Positions 1-8,771 of a DNA stretch of 64,000 nt are shown here, in pieces. This DNA is from Atopobium massiliense. Lineage in GTDB: Bacteria; Actinomycetota; Coriobacteriia; Coriobacteriales; Atopobiaceae. Within the stretch, counting starts at the first letter, position 1. Every line of letters begins with the position of its first letter. Under the pieces are notes generated by a model. That model searched no databases and had not been told where the DNA came from. It was given only the letters and a program-made list of their open reading frames with translations. The position numbers and the translations under genes were made by a program. The stretch is from NCBI GenBank assembly GCA_900343135.1, contig OPYK01000004.1, positions 62,001 through 126,000 on the forward strand, written 5' to 3'.

Positions 1-468
1 CACCACACAATCGCAGTGCGCACGGGCAAACATCACGCAGGCACCCGTGGTGATAAGGTCAAACTCAGTAATACTATATGGGTCTTTACCTGCTTTTTTG
101 CGCGCAGCGTTCACACGGGCGCCCGCTTCTTGTGCAGCAGCAATCCCAAGCGCAAACTCCTCTTGCGACACGCACACACCAGCTATTTCTACCCTATCAG
201 TGTATGCAACAAGCCCCGGCGATGTATATAAGCCGCAGCGCAACCCACATGCGCCAAGCAGCGCTGCCGTATAGCGCGCGGTGGAAGTTTTACCGTTCGT
301 ACCTGCAATTTGTACGCTTGTAAACTGCGCATCGGGCCTATCCAGCACGTCAAGCATTTCTTCTACCGACTCGAGCTTGGGATCGATCCCAAAGCGGAGC
401 GCAGATCTCAGCTCATTAATTGTTTGCTTATAACTACATACGTCTACAGAAAACGGAATAGTATACAC
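1..468 (-). CDS. folC: Folylpolyglutamate synthase / dihydrofolate synthase, N-terminal part (runs off left edge)
   Basis: This is the first 156 codons of a Mur-ligase-family enzyme that adds glutamate to folates (or to dihydropteroate). It is cut by the window edge, so the C-terminal ligase domain is not visible. The P-loop reads VQIAGTNGKTST at about residues 51-62, followed by the FolC signature YTSPGL and DRVEI. The likely start is a GTG at 468-466, with a GAGGA ribosome site six bases upstream. No closer ATG explains the conserved N-terminal helix region. It is the last visible gene of the minus-strand folate block, 92 bases after folD. Polyglutamylation retains the folates used by FolD, FchA and Fhs. 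The family call rests on the motifs; the split between dihydrofolate synthase and polyglutamate synthase activity cannot be judged from this part. Confidence 0.9.
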   Translation of the reverse strand, partial: MYTIPFSVDVCSYKQTINELRSALRFGIDPKLESVEEMLDVLDRPDAQFTSVQIAGTNGKTSTARYTAALLGACGLRCGLYTSPGLVAYTDRVEIAGVCVSQEEFALGIAAAQEAGARVNAARKKAGKDPYSITEFDLITTGACVMFARAHCDCVV

Positions 469-560
469 AGCTTATCCTCGAATTTGATGGTTTGCAGCTG
501 GTTTGCAGCTGGTTTTAAACGTGCTTTTGGCGCGAGCGCTGATGGCGCCTTGCGAGATGG

Positions 561-1412
561 TTACTGGCCTGCTCTACGTTTCGCGGCAAGCACAACATGG
601 TGCATAAGCATCGACGTAGTAAGGGAGCCCACACCCCTTGGTACCGGGCTAATAGCACGAACGATGGGCTCTACCTCGGCAAAGTTTACATCGCCCACAA
701 TTTTTTGTGCACGCTCGTCCCAATTTATGCCAACATCGATAATGGTTTGATTGGGAGAAACCATGTCTGCACCAATAAAGCCTGCACGGCCAACAGCAGC
801 AACAATAATATCCGCACTGCGCGTAAGCTGCGCAAGCTTAGATGTTTTTGAATGGCACATAGTAACAGTAGCGTTTTTGTGCTGAAGCAGCATGCTTACC
901 GGACGACCAATTACAAGCGATCGTCCCACCACACACACATGCGCACCTTCGAGAGGAACTTCGTAATGCTCAAGCATGTGCACCACAGCCTCGGCAGTGC
1001 ACGGTGCAAAGCCAATTGCCTCGCCCGTAAATACACCAGAGAGTGACAACGACGTAATACCGTCAACATCCTTGGTGCTATCAAGGGTTTCACACACCGC
1101 ACGCTCATCAATACCGCGCGGAAGTGGACGAAACAGCAAGCACGCATGAATTGTAGGATCGGCATTAATCGATTTGATGGTATCAATAAGCGAGGACGTT
1201 GTTGCGTCGCTTTCCTCAAACACGAAACTTCGCACCGAACAGCCGCACATATCAGCGCGTTTATAAAGCGCACGCTCATAAGAGAGCGCCGATGGATTAT
1301 CGCCAACGCGAATGCACGCAAGTGTAGGCGCAACAGAAAGCGTGCGCGCGGACGCTGCAGTTATGTCGTCAAGCGCGTGAGCAGCCGGCGCACCAAGCAA
1401 TAATTGAGCCAT
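561..1412 (-). CDS. folD: Methylene-THF dehydrogenase / methenyl-THF cyclohydrolase (FolD), variant active site
   Basis: A 283-residue FolD-family protein that interconverts 5,10-methylene-, 5,10-methenyl- and 10-formyl-THF in the cytoplasm. Recognisable elements are KDVDGI (114-119), the NAD(P)-binding VVGRSLVIGRP (161-171) and the C-terminal SPVPRGVGSLT. Two active-site regions differ from the E. coli pattern. The usual Y-x-x-x-K becomes SYERALYKR (44-52), with Tyr45 and Lys51 six apart, and VQLPLP becomes LFRPLP (93-98), so the usual Gln is Phe. This resembles a FolD subtype I recall from clostridia and Coriobacteriia (established knowledge, not searched). Its ATG overlaps the stop of the upstream cyclodeaminase gene (TAATG), so the two are probably translationally coupled. 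The family is certain; whether both activities are retained is not. Confidence 0.93.
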   Translation of the reverse strand: MAQLLLGAPAAHALDDITAASARTLSVAPTLACIRVGDNPSALSYERALYKRADMCGCSVRSFVFEESDATTSSLIDTIKSINADPTIHACLLFRPLPRGIDERAVCETLDSTKDVDGITSLSLSGVFTGEAIGFAPCTAEAVVHMLEHYEVPLEGAHVCVVGRSLVIGRPVSMLLQHKNATVTMCHSKTSKLAQLTRSADIIVAAVGRAGFIGADMVSPNQTIIDVGINWDERAQKIVGDVNFAEVEPIVRAISPVPRGVGSLTTSMLMHHVVLAAKRRAGQ

Positions 1413-2038
1413 TACGAGTTTCCCTTCATATATGCACGCACGCGCGCCGCAACATCTTCGCTGCGCGGCACATAGGTGCGCATCATTGTTTCACATTCAT
1501 CTTCTATCGATTGTGCATACGCCTTATCGTGAAATAACCGCGTATTCACAACCACGTTATACCACGCTGCTTCCAAGGCAGCACGGCACAAAAGCGCGCC
1601 GCTCGCCACATCGCTTAGCAGCATAGGCGTACATATCGATTCAAGCTCATCGAGGATATCAATTGCGCGACAAATATCATGCATCATAGCAAATGGACTT
1701 TGCATCGCCTGCGTAAGCGCAGTTTGCAAACGCTGCGAGCGCGCAGGATCGGATTTTGGCAGTTGATAGGTTTCCATTAGAATTTTGAGGTAGTGCGCAT
1801 CGTCATCGATAAGTGTAAGCAAGTGTTCACGCAGGTTATCGGTTTGTGCAATGAGGATGACAAGACGCGGCTCGTGCTGCGTATACGCAGGCTTACCACA
1901 AGTAAAGCCAGCCGACATTGCTGCAAGAGCACAGCCAAGTGCACCCGCAAGCGCAGCTGCACTACCGCCACCCGGATTTGAAACGCGCGCAGCGAGCGTT
2001 TGCGCAAATGCGCGACAACTCATATTGGATACGTGCAC
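1412..2038 (-). CDS. fchA: Formimidoyl-THF cyclodeaminase (FTCD_C family)
   Basis: A 208-residue single-domain cyclodeaminase that converts 5-formimino-THF to 5,10-methenyl-THF and ammonia. The family signature is the N-terminal NPGGGSAAALAGALG stretch (residues 21-35), followed by alpha-helical sequence containing LLSDVASGALLCRAALEAA. The length matches the free-standing bacterial enzyme rather than the bifunctional FTCD. The start is a GTG at 2038 with GGGGAG five bases upstream; an internal ATG at 2023 lacks such a site. The stop codon overlaps the folD ATG. Its place between fhs and folD puts it in one-carbon folate interconversion. No formiminotransferase or histidine-degradation gene is visible in the window, so the source of the formimino group is unknown here. 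Confidence 0.92.
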   Translation of the reverse strand: MHVSNMSCRAFAQTLAARVSNPGGGSAAALAGALGCALAAMSAGFTCGKPAYTQHEPRLVILIAQTDNLREHLLTLIDDDAHYLKILMETYQLPKSDPARSQRLQTALTQAMQSPFAMMHDICRAIDILDELESICTPMLLSDVASGALLCRAALEAAWYNVVVNTRLFHDKAYAQSIEDECETMMRTYVPRSEDVAARVRAYMKGNS

Positions 2039-2106
2039 TTAAACTCCCCTTTTACGTACGTGTATACGCGGGCGCAGGCCGTGCAGATTAAGCATGCGTG
2101 CTCGCG

Positions 2107-3804
2107 CTAAAATATGCCGCGAATAGTGTTACTCTCGTCTACATAAATCGATTCAAATGCAGGATGCTTGCCCAAACCAGGCATTGTCATCGTGCGCGCA
2201 CACGCAACCACAACAAAGCCTGCACCAGCAGAAACGCGCACTTCGCGCACATGGAGTACCGCATGCGACGCCGCGCCTAGTTTGTGCGGATCATCACTTA
2301 TCGAGTACTGCGTTTTTGCAATGCACACACCAAGTGGACGTGAAATAGCAGCTTCGATGTCCTTAATCTGGGTGCGCGCGGCGGGCGTATACTCAACCGC
2401 ATCGGCACCATACCAGGCAGTTGCGATGCGTTCAATTTTTGCGCAAATCGAGTCGGTTTGGTTGTACAGCGTGTGTGCAGCTACATCGCTCCCCACGTTT
2501 TTGGCGTCTACCAGCTGTTGTACGGCAGAAGCAAGCGCACGTGCACCCTTAGGACCATCTGCCCACGACGTAACAGGAACCGCCCGTACGCCAAGCTCCT
2601 TGCAAGCTTCTTCAACCCACGCAAGCTCGTCTTCTTTGTCGGTAGCATACACATTAAGTGCAACAACACATGGTAGCGTTGCCTTGGTAGTAATAGTTTC
2701 AATATGATGCTTAAGGTTGGCAAAACCGGCCTTAAGCGCATCCATATTTGGCTCATTCCAGCTCGATGTATCACATCCACCATGGTATTTGAGAGCTTTT
2801 AGTGTAGCTACAAGCACCACGCACGAGGGCATACGCCCAAGCTGAGGAGCTACGATATCGATAAACTTTTCGCAACCAAGATCGGCACCAAATCCAGCTT
2901 CGGTAATGGCTATATCTGCGCAGGTAAGAGCGGCGCGCGTTGCAATAAGCGTATTGCAGCCATGCGCAATATTCGCAAAAGGTCCGCCGTGCACAAATGC
3001 AGGCGTATGGAATAGCGTTTGCACCAAATTTGGACGCAATGCATCGCGCAAAAGAGCACACATGGCACCTGTTACCTGCAAGTCTTTAGCAAATACCGGC
3101 TTTTTAGTGTAGGTATATGCAACAAGCATATTGTCTAAACGCGCGCGGAGGTCTCTCATATCCGTAGCCAAACAGAACACTGCCATTACTTCAGAGGCAG
3201 CAGTAATGTCAAAACCCTCTTCACGAGGCGTGCCCGATGTAGCGCCGCCCAAACCGGTTATGATGTGACGCAGCTGACGATCGTTTACGTCCATGCAGCG
3301 ACGCCACACAACACGCCTTGGGTCGATACCAAGGGAATTACCTTGGTGAATGTGATTATCAATCGCAGCACTTAAGAGATTGTTGGCACTTTCGATGGCA
3401 TGAAAATCGCCCGTAAAGTGCAGGTTAATGTCGTCCATAGGTGCAATTTGCGCGTGACCACCACCAGCGGCGCCACCCTTCATACCAAACACCGGACCCA
3501 ACGATGGCTCACGCAAGGCAAGCGCAACGCGGGTGTGTTGCTCGTGCAAGGCATCTGCCAGCGCAATTGACACCGTTGTTTTGCCTTCACCTGCAGGCGT
3601 TGGATTAATGGCACTCACCAATACAAGCGCGCCATTGCGTGCATCTTTGGGCGAAAGCGCAGCAGTATCAATCTTTGCTTTGTAGCTACCATACGGCATA
3701 AGTGCACAGGAAGGAATATCAAGCTGCGCTGCTATGTCGCTTATAGGATAGAGCGTGGTGGCTCTGGCAATATCTTCATCAGATACAAACGGTGCTGTTG
3801 TCAT
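2107..3804 (-). CDS. fhs: Formate-tetrahydrofolate ligase
   Basis: About 565 residues. It performs ATP-dependent formylation of THF with formate to give 10-formyl-THF, feeding purine and formyl-Met synthesis. The N10-formyl-THF synthetase P-loop NPTPAGEGKTT lies near residue 55, followed by EPSLGPVFGMKGGAAGGG and later motifs such as AFVHGGPFANIAHGC and ITEAGFGADLGCEKF. The open frame extends 18 codons further upstream, but the ATG at 3804 is preceded by AAAGAGAT and gives the usual family length. It lies 76 bases after valS and 68 bases before the cyclodeaminase gene, all on one strand, which suggests a single transcription unit with folD and folC. Confidence 0.95.
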   Translation of the reverse strand: MTTAPFVSDEDIARATTLYPISDIAAQLDIPSCALMPYGSYKAKIDTAALSPKDARNGALVLVSAINPTPAGEGKTTVSIALADALHEQHTRVALALREPSLGPVFGMKGGAAGGGHAQIAPMDDINLHFTGDFHAIESANNLLSAAIDNHIHQGNSLGIDPRRVVWRRCMDVNDRQLRHIITGLGGATSGTPREEGFDITAASEVMAVFCLATDMRDLRARLDNMLVAYTYTKKPVFAKDLQVTGAMCALLRDALRPNLVQTLFHTPAFVHGGPFANIAHGCNTLIATRAALTCADIAITEAGFGADLGCEKFIDIVAPQLGRMPSCVVLVATLKALKYHGGCDTSSWNEPNMDALKAGFANLKHHIETITTKATLPCVVALNVYATDKEDELAWVEEACKELGVRAVPVTSWADGPKGARALASAVQQLVDAKNVGSDVAAHTLYNQTDSICAKIERIATAWYGADAVEYTPAARTQIKDIEAAISRPLGVCIAKTQYSISDDPHKLGAASHAVLHVREVRVSAGAGFVVVACARTMTMPGLGKHPAFESIYVDESNTIRGIF

Positions 3805-3880
3805 GAGCAAATCTCTTTCTGTTGTAGCTTTGTTGTAGCTCTGTTGCTGCGTAAGCACAAAAGAGGACTTTACGTGCGTG

Positions 3881-6565
3881 TTACTGAAGTTGAACTAACG
3901 CAGCACGCATCTTTTCTATTGTGCTCATTAGCTCGTGCATACGAGCTTTCTTTTGTTCAATAATCTCCGGCTTTGCCTTGTTCAAAAATGCTGGCTGTTC
4001 AACAAGCGCAGCAATTTTATCAAGCTCTACCTGTTTTTGTTCAATATCCTGCTGCAAACGTTTTGCTTCAGCTGCCAAATCAACCAAATTGCCCACATGA
4101 ACATACAGCTCAAGCAAACCTTCAACGTAGGCAACACAACCTGCCGGTTTTTCTAAGTGCTCTTCAACCGTAAGCGACTTAATAAAACCAACGCTTTGGA
4201 TAAAGCTTCGACGCTCGTTTAACACCTGCAGCTGCGCGGCATCACATTTCACATATACGTCAAGCTGCTCTTTTGGCGATAAGCGGTAACGTGCACGAGT
4301 AGAACGCGCAGTTGAAATAACAGTGCGAGCAAGTTCAAAATCGCGTTCGGCATCATCATTGATGAATTGTTCAAATTGTTCAGATTTTGGCCATGGAGCC
4401 ACCATCAAAAATGAACTTAAATGATCATCAAGTGCTGATGCGGGCAGCGATTGCCAAATCTTTTCGGTAACATGAGGCATCACAGGATGCATCAGTCGCA
4501 GTGATGTATCAAGTACAAATACCAAATTACGCTGAACTTCAAGCGTTTCTTCTGCACTGCCATGCAGCAAGCGTGACTTGCAAAGTTCAATGTACCAGTC
4601 GCATACCTCATTTCTAAAGAACGTTTGAATATCACGTGCATAATCGCCAAACTCATAGTGTTCAAGCTGCGACGTTGCACGTACAACCATGCGCGCAAGA
4701 CGTGAAAGCATCCATGCATCCTCAGCCGTGCGCACCTTAGGGTCTCCTGGAATATACCCATTTAGGTTCATTTGAACAAAACGGCTCGCATTCCAAATTT
4801 TAGTCACAAATGCGCGCGCCTGTTCTGTACGTGGGCTTTCTTTGAGCTTCTTTGTTTTCTTATCGATAACGGCATCAAACTTTACATCCTGGTTGCCGGT
4901 AATAAGCGTAAGTAGGTTATAGCGCATGGCATCGGCGCCATATTTTTGTATAAGCTCCATAGGATCAACGCCGTTACCTTTGCTTTTCGACATGCGCGAT
5001 CCGTCTTTTGCCAAAATAGTTGCATAAATAAACACATCATGAAATGGTATGTCGCCCGTAAAATAAAGCGAGCTCATAATCATGCGAGCAACCCATAGTG
5101 CGATAATATCGCGAGCTGTTACCAACACTTTTGTTGGATGATGCTGCGAGAGTTCATCTGTTTGTAAAGGCCAGCCTTGCGTTGCGAAGGTCCATAGTTG
5201 CGAAGAAAACCACGTATCAAGAACGTTTTCATCTTGAACAACTGCAGATCCACACTGAGGGCATACATCTACATCCTGGGGCAGCGCGTCCTTCCAAGAG
5301 CATGAGGTGCAATAAAATACCGGAATGCGGTGTCCCCACCACAGCTGGCGCGAAATACACCAATCTTTAAGATTTTCCATCCAGGTGCGATACGTTTGCG
5401 TCCAACGCTGCGGGTGGAACACAACGTCGCCGTCATCTACCACCTTAAGCGCGGGCTCTTTTAGCTTGTCAACTGCAACAAACCACTGCTCACTGAGCCA
5501 CGGTTCAAGTGCCGTATCGCAGCGGTAACAGTGCATAACCGAGTGGTTCAATTCTTCAACATGGTCGAGAAGCCCGTGTTCATCAAACCAGCGAACAATT
5601 GCCGCGCGGCATTCATCTCTATCCATGCCCGAAAACTCACCATAACCAGGCTGGACATGAGCATGTTCATCAAAGATGTTGATTTGTTCAAGATTGTGCG
5701 TCATGCCCATGGCATAGTCATTAGGGTCGTGAGCAGGTGTTACCTTAACAAATCCGGTACCGAAACCTTTTTCTACATGCCAGTCGGAGAAAATTTCAAT
5801 TTCGCGGTTCACAATTGGAAGCATCACGCGTGCGCCAACAAGTGGTGCTTTCTCATCGTCTGAAGGAGAAACTGCAACACCCGTGTCGCCTAGCATGGTT
5901 TCGGGGCGCGTTGTAGCAACGGTAATATACGTGGTAGAACCAACCGGATTCACAAGCGGATAGCGCATATACCACAAGTGACCTTTTTCATCACGATATT
6001 CGGCTTCGTCGTCGGAAATTGCCGTGCAGCACTGTGGGCACCAATTTACAATACGTTTACCTCGATAAATAAGACCATCGTGATACCATTTTACAAATAC
6101 AGTGCGCACAGCATGCGCGTACTCATCACTCATCGTAAATTTTGGATCGGAAAAGTCAATTGAACAGCCCATGCGCTTAATTTGATTAACGATGGTACCA
6201 CCATATTCGCGTGTCCAATCCCAACATGCATCTAAAAACTTCTCGCGACCAATCGCAAGACGCGAGATACCCTCGCTTTTAAGTTTTTTATCTACTTTTG
6301 TTTGGGTTGCAATGCCTGCGTGATCGGTTCCTAAAATCCACCGCGTCGAACGTCCGCGCATGCGATTATAACGAACAAAAGTGTCTTGAATGGTGTCATC
6401 CATCGCATGACCCATATGCAGAATACCGGTAACATTAGGAGGCGGAATAACAACCGTACAATCACCAACGCCCTTATTGCGCTGGTAGACGCCGGCATTA
6501 ATCCATTCTTGAATGAGTTGTGGCTCTACTAGTTGAGGATCAAATGTTTTAGGCATGTCTTCCAC
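3881..6565 (-). CDS. valS: Valyl-tRNA synthetase
   Basis: A class I aminoacyl-tRNA synthetase of about 894 residues that charges tRNA-Val. Visible are PPPNVTGILHMGHA (HIGH motif as HMGH), the editing-domain stretch TTRPETMLGDTGVAV, the paired zinc-like CxxC elements CTSCSW and CPQCGS, and the KMSKS loop as RMSKSKGNGVDP. The C-terminus is a typical ValRS coiled coil (AEAKRLQQDIEQKQVELDKI). The frame is open far upstream. I prefer a GTG at 6565 because AAAGGTGG lies five bases before it; an ATG three codons later (6556) is the alternative. No T-box leader was recognised in the 200 bases upstream, which are shared with the divergent tcdA. Confidence 0.95.
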   Translation of the reverse strand: MEDMPKTFDPQLVEPQLIQEWINAGVYQRNKGVGDCTVVIPPPNVTGILHMGHAMDDTIQDTFVRYNRMRGRSTRWILGTDHAGIATQTKVDKKLKSEGISRLAIGREKFLDACWDWTREYGGTIVNQIKRMGCSIDFSDPKFTMSDEYAHAVRTVFVKWYHDGLIYRGKRIVNWCPQCCTAISDDEAEYRDEKGHLWYMRYPLVNPVGSTTYITVATTRPETMLGDTGVAVSPSDDEKAPLVGARVMLPIVNREIEIFSDWHVEKGFGTGFVKVTPAHDPNDYAMGMTHNLEQINIFDEHAHVQPGYGEFSGMDRDECRAAIVRWFDEHGLLDHVEELNHSVMHCYRCDTALEPWLSEQWFVAVDKLKEPALKVVDDGDVVFHPQRWTQTYRTWMENLKDWCISRQLWWGHRIPVFYCTSCSWKDALPQDVDVCPQCGSAVVQDENVLDTWFSSQLWTFATQGWPLQTDELSQHHPTKVLVTARDIIALWVARMIMSSLYFTGDIPFHDVFIYATILAKDGSRMSKSKGNGVDPMELIQKYGADAMRYNLLTLITGNQDVKFDAVIDKKTKKLKESPRTEQARAFVTKIWNASRFVQMNLNGYIPGDPKVRTAEDAWMLSRLARMVVRATSQLEHYEFGDYARDIQTFFRNEVCDWYIELCKSRLLHGSAEETLEVQRNLVFVLDTSLRLMHPVMPHVTEKIWQSLPASALDDHLSSFLMVAPWPKSEQFEQFINDDAERDFELARTVISTARSTRARYRLSPKEQLDVYVKCDAAQLQVLNERRSFIQSVGFIKSLTVEEHLEKPAGCVAYVEGLLELYVHVGNLVDLAAEAKRLQQDIEQKQVELDKIAALVEQPAFLNKAKPEIIEQKKARMHELMSTIEKMRAALVQLQ

Positions 6566-6777
6566 GATGTCCACCTTTTTCGTTGGGGTTTGTGCGCGCA
6601 CGTGATGCATGGGTGCACAAGATGGCAGGCGCCACGCGCAAGCCCACACACAACACGTTCTCTTCAGAATACCATGCATTCGGCATATCATACGCGACTC
6701 TTAATTTCTCCAGGGTGACTTGCGCGCAAGAACGCGCGGGCATGTATACTAAAGACAGCACTATCAAAAGGAGATTT

Positions 6778-7728
6778 ATGCCACAGCACAACATGCAACA
6801 CAACGAAATGCACAGCTCACAACAACACTCACAACAAAGTTCACAACAAAATTTGAATCGCTGCGCACAGGACAATACAACCGCTGCTGATGAAACAATG
6901 TTTTCTCGTCTTGAACTTATTATGGGTACACAGCGTTTGCACACACTCCAACAGGCACGGGTTATGGTGCTTGGATTAGGCGGCGTTGGTTCAAATGCAG
7001 CAATTGCGTTGGCGCGGGGTGGTGTAGGCACCCTTATCCTTGTCGATCGCGACTACGTAAGTCCATCAAACATAAATCGGCAAGCTGTTGCGTTTCAATC
7101 AACTATTGGCAAAGCAAAAACCGATGTGATGCGCGCGCTTATCAGTGATATAAATCCGCAGTGCAAGGTTATTTGTTTGCAGGCATTTCTCGATAAAGAC
7201 ACCATTGTTGCGCAGCTTGAAGCGCTGCCGCGTCCTCATTATGTTATCGACGCTATCGATACGATCGCTCAAAAATTGCGCATTGCACAGTGGTGCCAGG
7301 ATACCAACATCCCTCTTATTGCAAGTATGGGCGGCGCAAATAAATTGGACCCCGAGCGGTTTCACATTACCACTATCGAAAAAACAAAGAGCTGTCCGGT
7401 GTGTAAAGTTATGCGCAAAGAATGCAAAAAACGCAACATACGCAAGCTTGAAGTGCTCTACTCCACCGAAGTGCCCATTCCTCAACGTTGCGTTGGCGAA
7501 AGCGCCAACAATGATACACGCAAGGAAAGTGCACCTGGTGTGAACACACCAATCGCCGCACGTACCGTTGGTGCAGGTATACATACGCAGCCACAGCTTA
7601 GGCCGCAGAAAGCACAAACACTTGGCACCATGAGTTACATTCCGCCCATTATGGGATTTATGCTTGCAGGGCACGTGATTTGTAAGCTTACACAGCTTGA
7701 AAATCCCTATGCAAACTATCAGCACTAG
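6778..7728 (+). CDS. tcdA: tRNA threonylcarbamoyladenosine dehydratase (TcdA/CsdL-like, E1-like)
   Basis: A ThiF/MoeB/HesA-superfamily protein of 316 residues. The Rossmann element VLGLGGVGSNAA lies near residue 65 and the adenylation motif DRDYVSPSNINRQ follows. The CPVCKVMRKECKKRNIRKLEVLYSTE-type tail region matches TcdA, which dehydrates t6A37 of tRNA to the cyclic form ct6A. The first 45 residues are His/Gln/Ser-rich (many CAC and CAA codons) and look unstructured; E. coli TcdA lacks this. The ATG at 6778 has an AAAAGGAGATTT ribosome site, so the open frame back to 6583 is not used. The window also encodes the t6A-forming TsaE/TsaB/TsaD enzymes, about 21 kb away. It is probably co-transcribed with the TatD-like gene seven bases downstream. 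Confidence 0.87.
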   Translation: MPQHNMQHNEMHSSQQHSQQSSQQNLNRCAQDNTTAADETMFSRLELIMGTQRLHTLQQARVMVLGLGGVGSNAAIALARGGVGTLILVDRDYVSPSNINRQAVAFQSTIGKAKTDVMRALISDINPQCKVICLQAFLDKDTIVAQLEALPRPHYVIDAIDTIAQKLRIAQWCQDTNIPLIASMGGANKLDPERFHITTIEKTKSCPVCKVMRKECKKRNIRKLEVLYSTEVPIPQRCVGESANNDTRKESAPGVNTPIAARTVGAGIHTQPQLRPQKAQTLGTMSYIPPIMGFMLAGHVICKLTQLENPYANYQH

Positions 7729-7735
7729 GCATCTT

Positions 7736-8653
7736 ATGTATCCAACGCTCCAACCCACACGCGCTCCCTACCCCATGTTCGATACCCACTTTCACCTCGA
7801 TTTTTGTAGTGAATGTGAGGCGTTTATGCGTGCATGGCAACGCTATAGCTATACCGATGATAGCGGGTGCACTATGCCCGCACGCATGGTTGCTGTAGGC
7901 GTACGTCCGCGCAGCTATAAGCAAACGTGTGATGCTATCGCAGCGCTGTCATGCGCCGACAGGATAATTCCGGGTGTTGGGTTTCATCCCTGGCTTATTT
8001 CAGATAACACCATAGATGCGCTTGAATTTGAAGCAGGGTTGCGCAGCATTGCCCATGCACGCGTCATAGGAGAAATTGGCATTGACGCCACTGTGCGCTG
8101 CATAGGGCGTGATCCTGAACAAGCACAGCTCATCCTTGAAAAACAGCATGAGCGCTTTGAGCGCATTTGCTATGCAGTGCGTGATGCGGTTCAGAATGGT
8201 TCAGTTCAACATGACGGAGTTCAACATAATCTTCAACGTACTGCGCCTTACGCAAACAAGATACTGTCGATTCATGCAGTTAACTATCGCGAGAATATTG
8301 TTGATATCCTCAAAGCAACAGGCGTACTTGAGTGCGCTACCTGCATTTTTCACTGGTTTTCCCTCGATAGTATGCAGCTTAACGATGCACGTTCGCAGGG
8401 TTGTATGTTTTCGGTTAACAAAAGGATGCTCGCTACGCACAAAGGGAAAAACTATGCCGCGCAGCTTCCACTAACTCAGCTGTTACTCGAAACCGATATG
8501 CCCGAGTGTGTACAAAGCGCGTACAACATAACCGATCACATGCTTGAAGCAGCACAAACTATTGAGCTGCTGGCACAGCTTAAACACATGGATGCGCACA
8601 CTGTTGCACAAACACTCTACGAAAATGCATGCACGCTACTCACAACCAAATAA
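7736..8653 (+). CDS. TatD-family metal-dependent hydrolase (divergent)
   Basis: About 305 residues with a TIM-barrel amidohydrolase pattern of the TatD DNase family. The metal-binding FDTHFHLD is near the N-terminus, followed by GVGFHPW, GEIGIDATVR (metal-bridging Glu), LSIHAVN, IFHWFS and LLLETDMPE (C-terminal Asp). Substitutions in the His-containing blocks (SIHAVNYRENI where most TatD proteins have an H-R-x-x element) make it more distant than housekeeping TatD. Family members act as 3'-5' exonucleases or on unknown phosphoesters. The start is uncertain: ATG 7736 (AGG eight bases upstream) or ATG 7775, just before the FDTHFH motif. It lies seven bases after tcdA on the same strand. Confidence 0.8.
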   Translation: MYPTLQPTRAPYPMFDTHFHLDFCSECEAFMRAWQRYSYTDDSGCTMPARMVAVGVRPRSYKQTCDAIAALSCADRIIPGVGFHPWLISDNTIDALEFEAGLRSIAHARVIGEIGIDATVRCIGRDPEQAQLILEKQHERFERICYAVRDAVQNGSVQHDGVQHNLQRTAPYANKILSIHAVNYRENIVDILKATGVLECATCIFHWFSLDSMQLNDARSQGCMFSVNKRMLATHKGKNYAAQLPLTQLLLETDMPECVQSAYNITDHMLEAAQTIELLAQLKHMDAHTVAQTLYENACTLLTTK

Positions 8654-8699
8654 CGCTGCATGCCAGCACACACGGAAGTACGCAAGCTGGCATGCAGCG
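8654..8699. terminator. 14-bp perfect inverted repeat between convergent genes
   Basis: CGCTGCATGCCAGC (8654-8667) pairs perfectly with GCTGGCATGCAGCG (8686-8699) around an 18-base loop. It begins immediately after the TAA of the TatD-like gene and lies about 70 bases past the clpX stop on the other strand. There is no U-tract on either side, so it is either a factor-assisted bidirectional terminator or an mRNA 3'-end stabiliser. Confidence 0.6.
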
Positions 8700-8771
8700 C
8701 CTGGTAAGTAATGGTGCGCGAGTTAATGGCGCTCGTACAATACGTATGACAAAACGGTTAGCACAATTGCG

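Noticed and set aside
6566-6777. T-box leader upstream of valS (also considered upstream of asnA, 18647-18925)
   Set aside because: No AGGGTGGNACCGCG-type T-box core or specifier stem was visible in either region.
7099-7758. 219-codon open frame antisense to tcdA
   Set aside because: Its translation has no recognisable family or domain, it lies fully opposite a well-supported gene, and it follows from codon bias of that gene.
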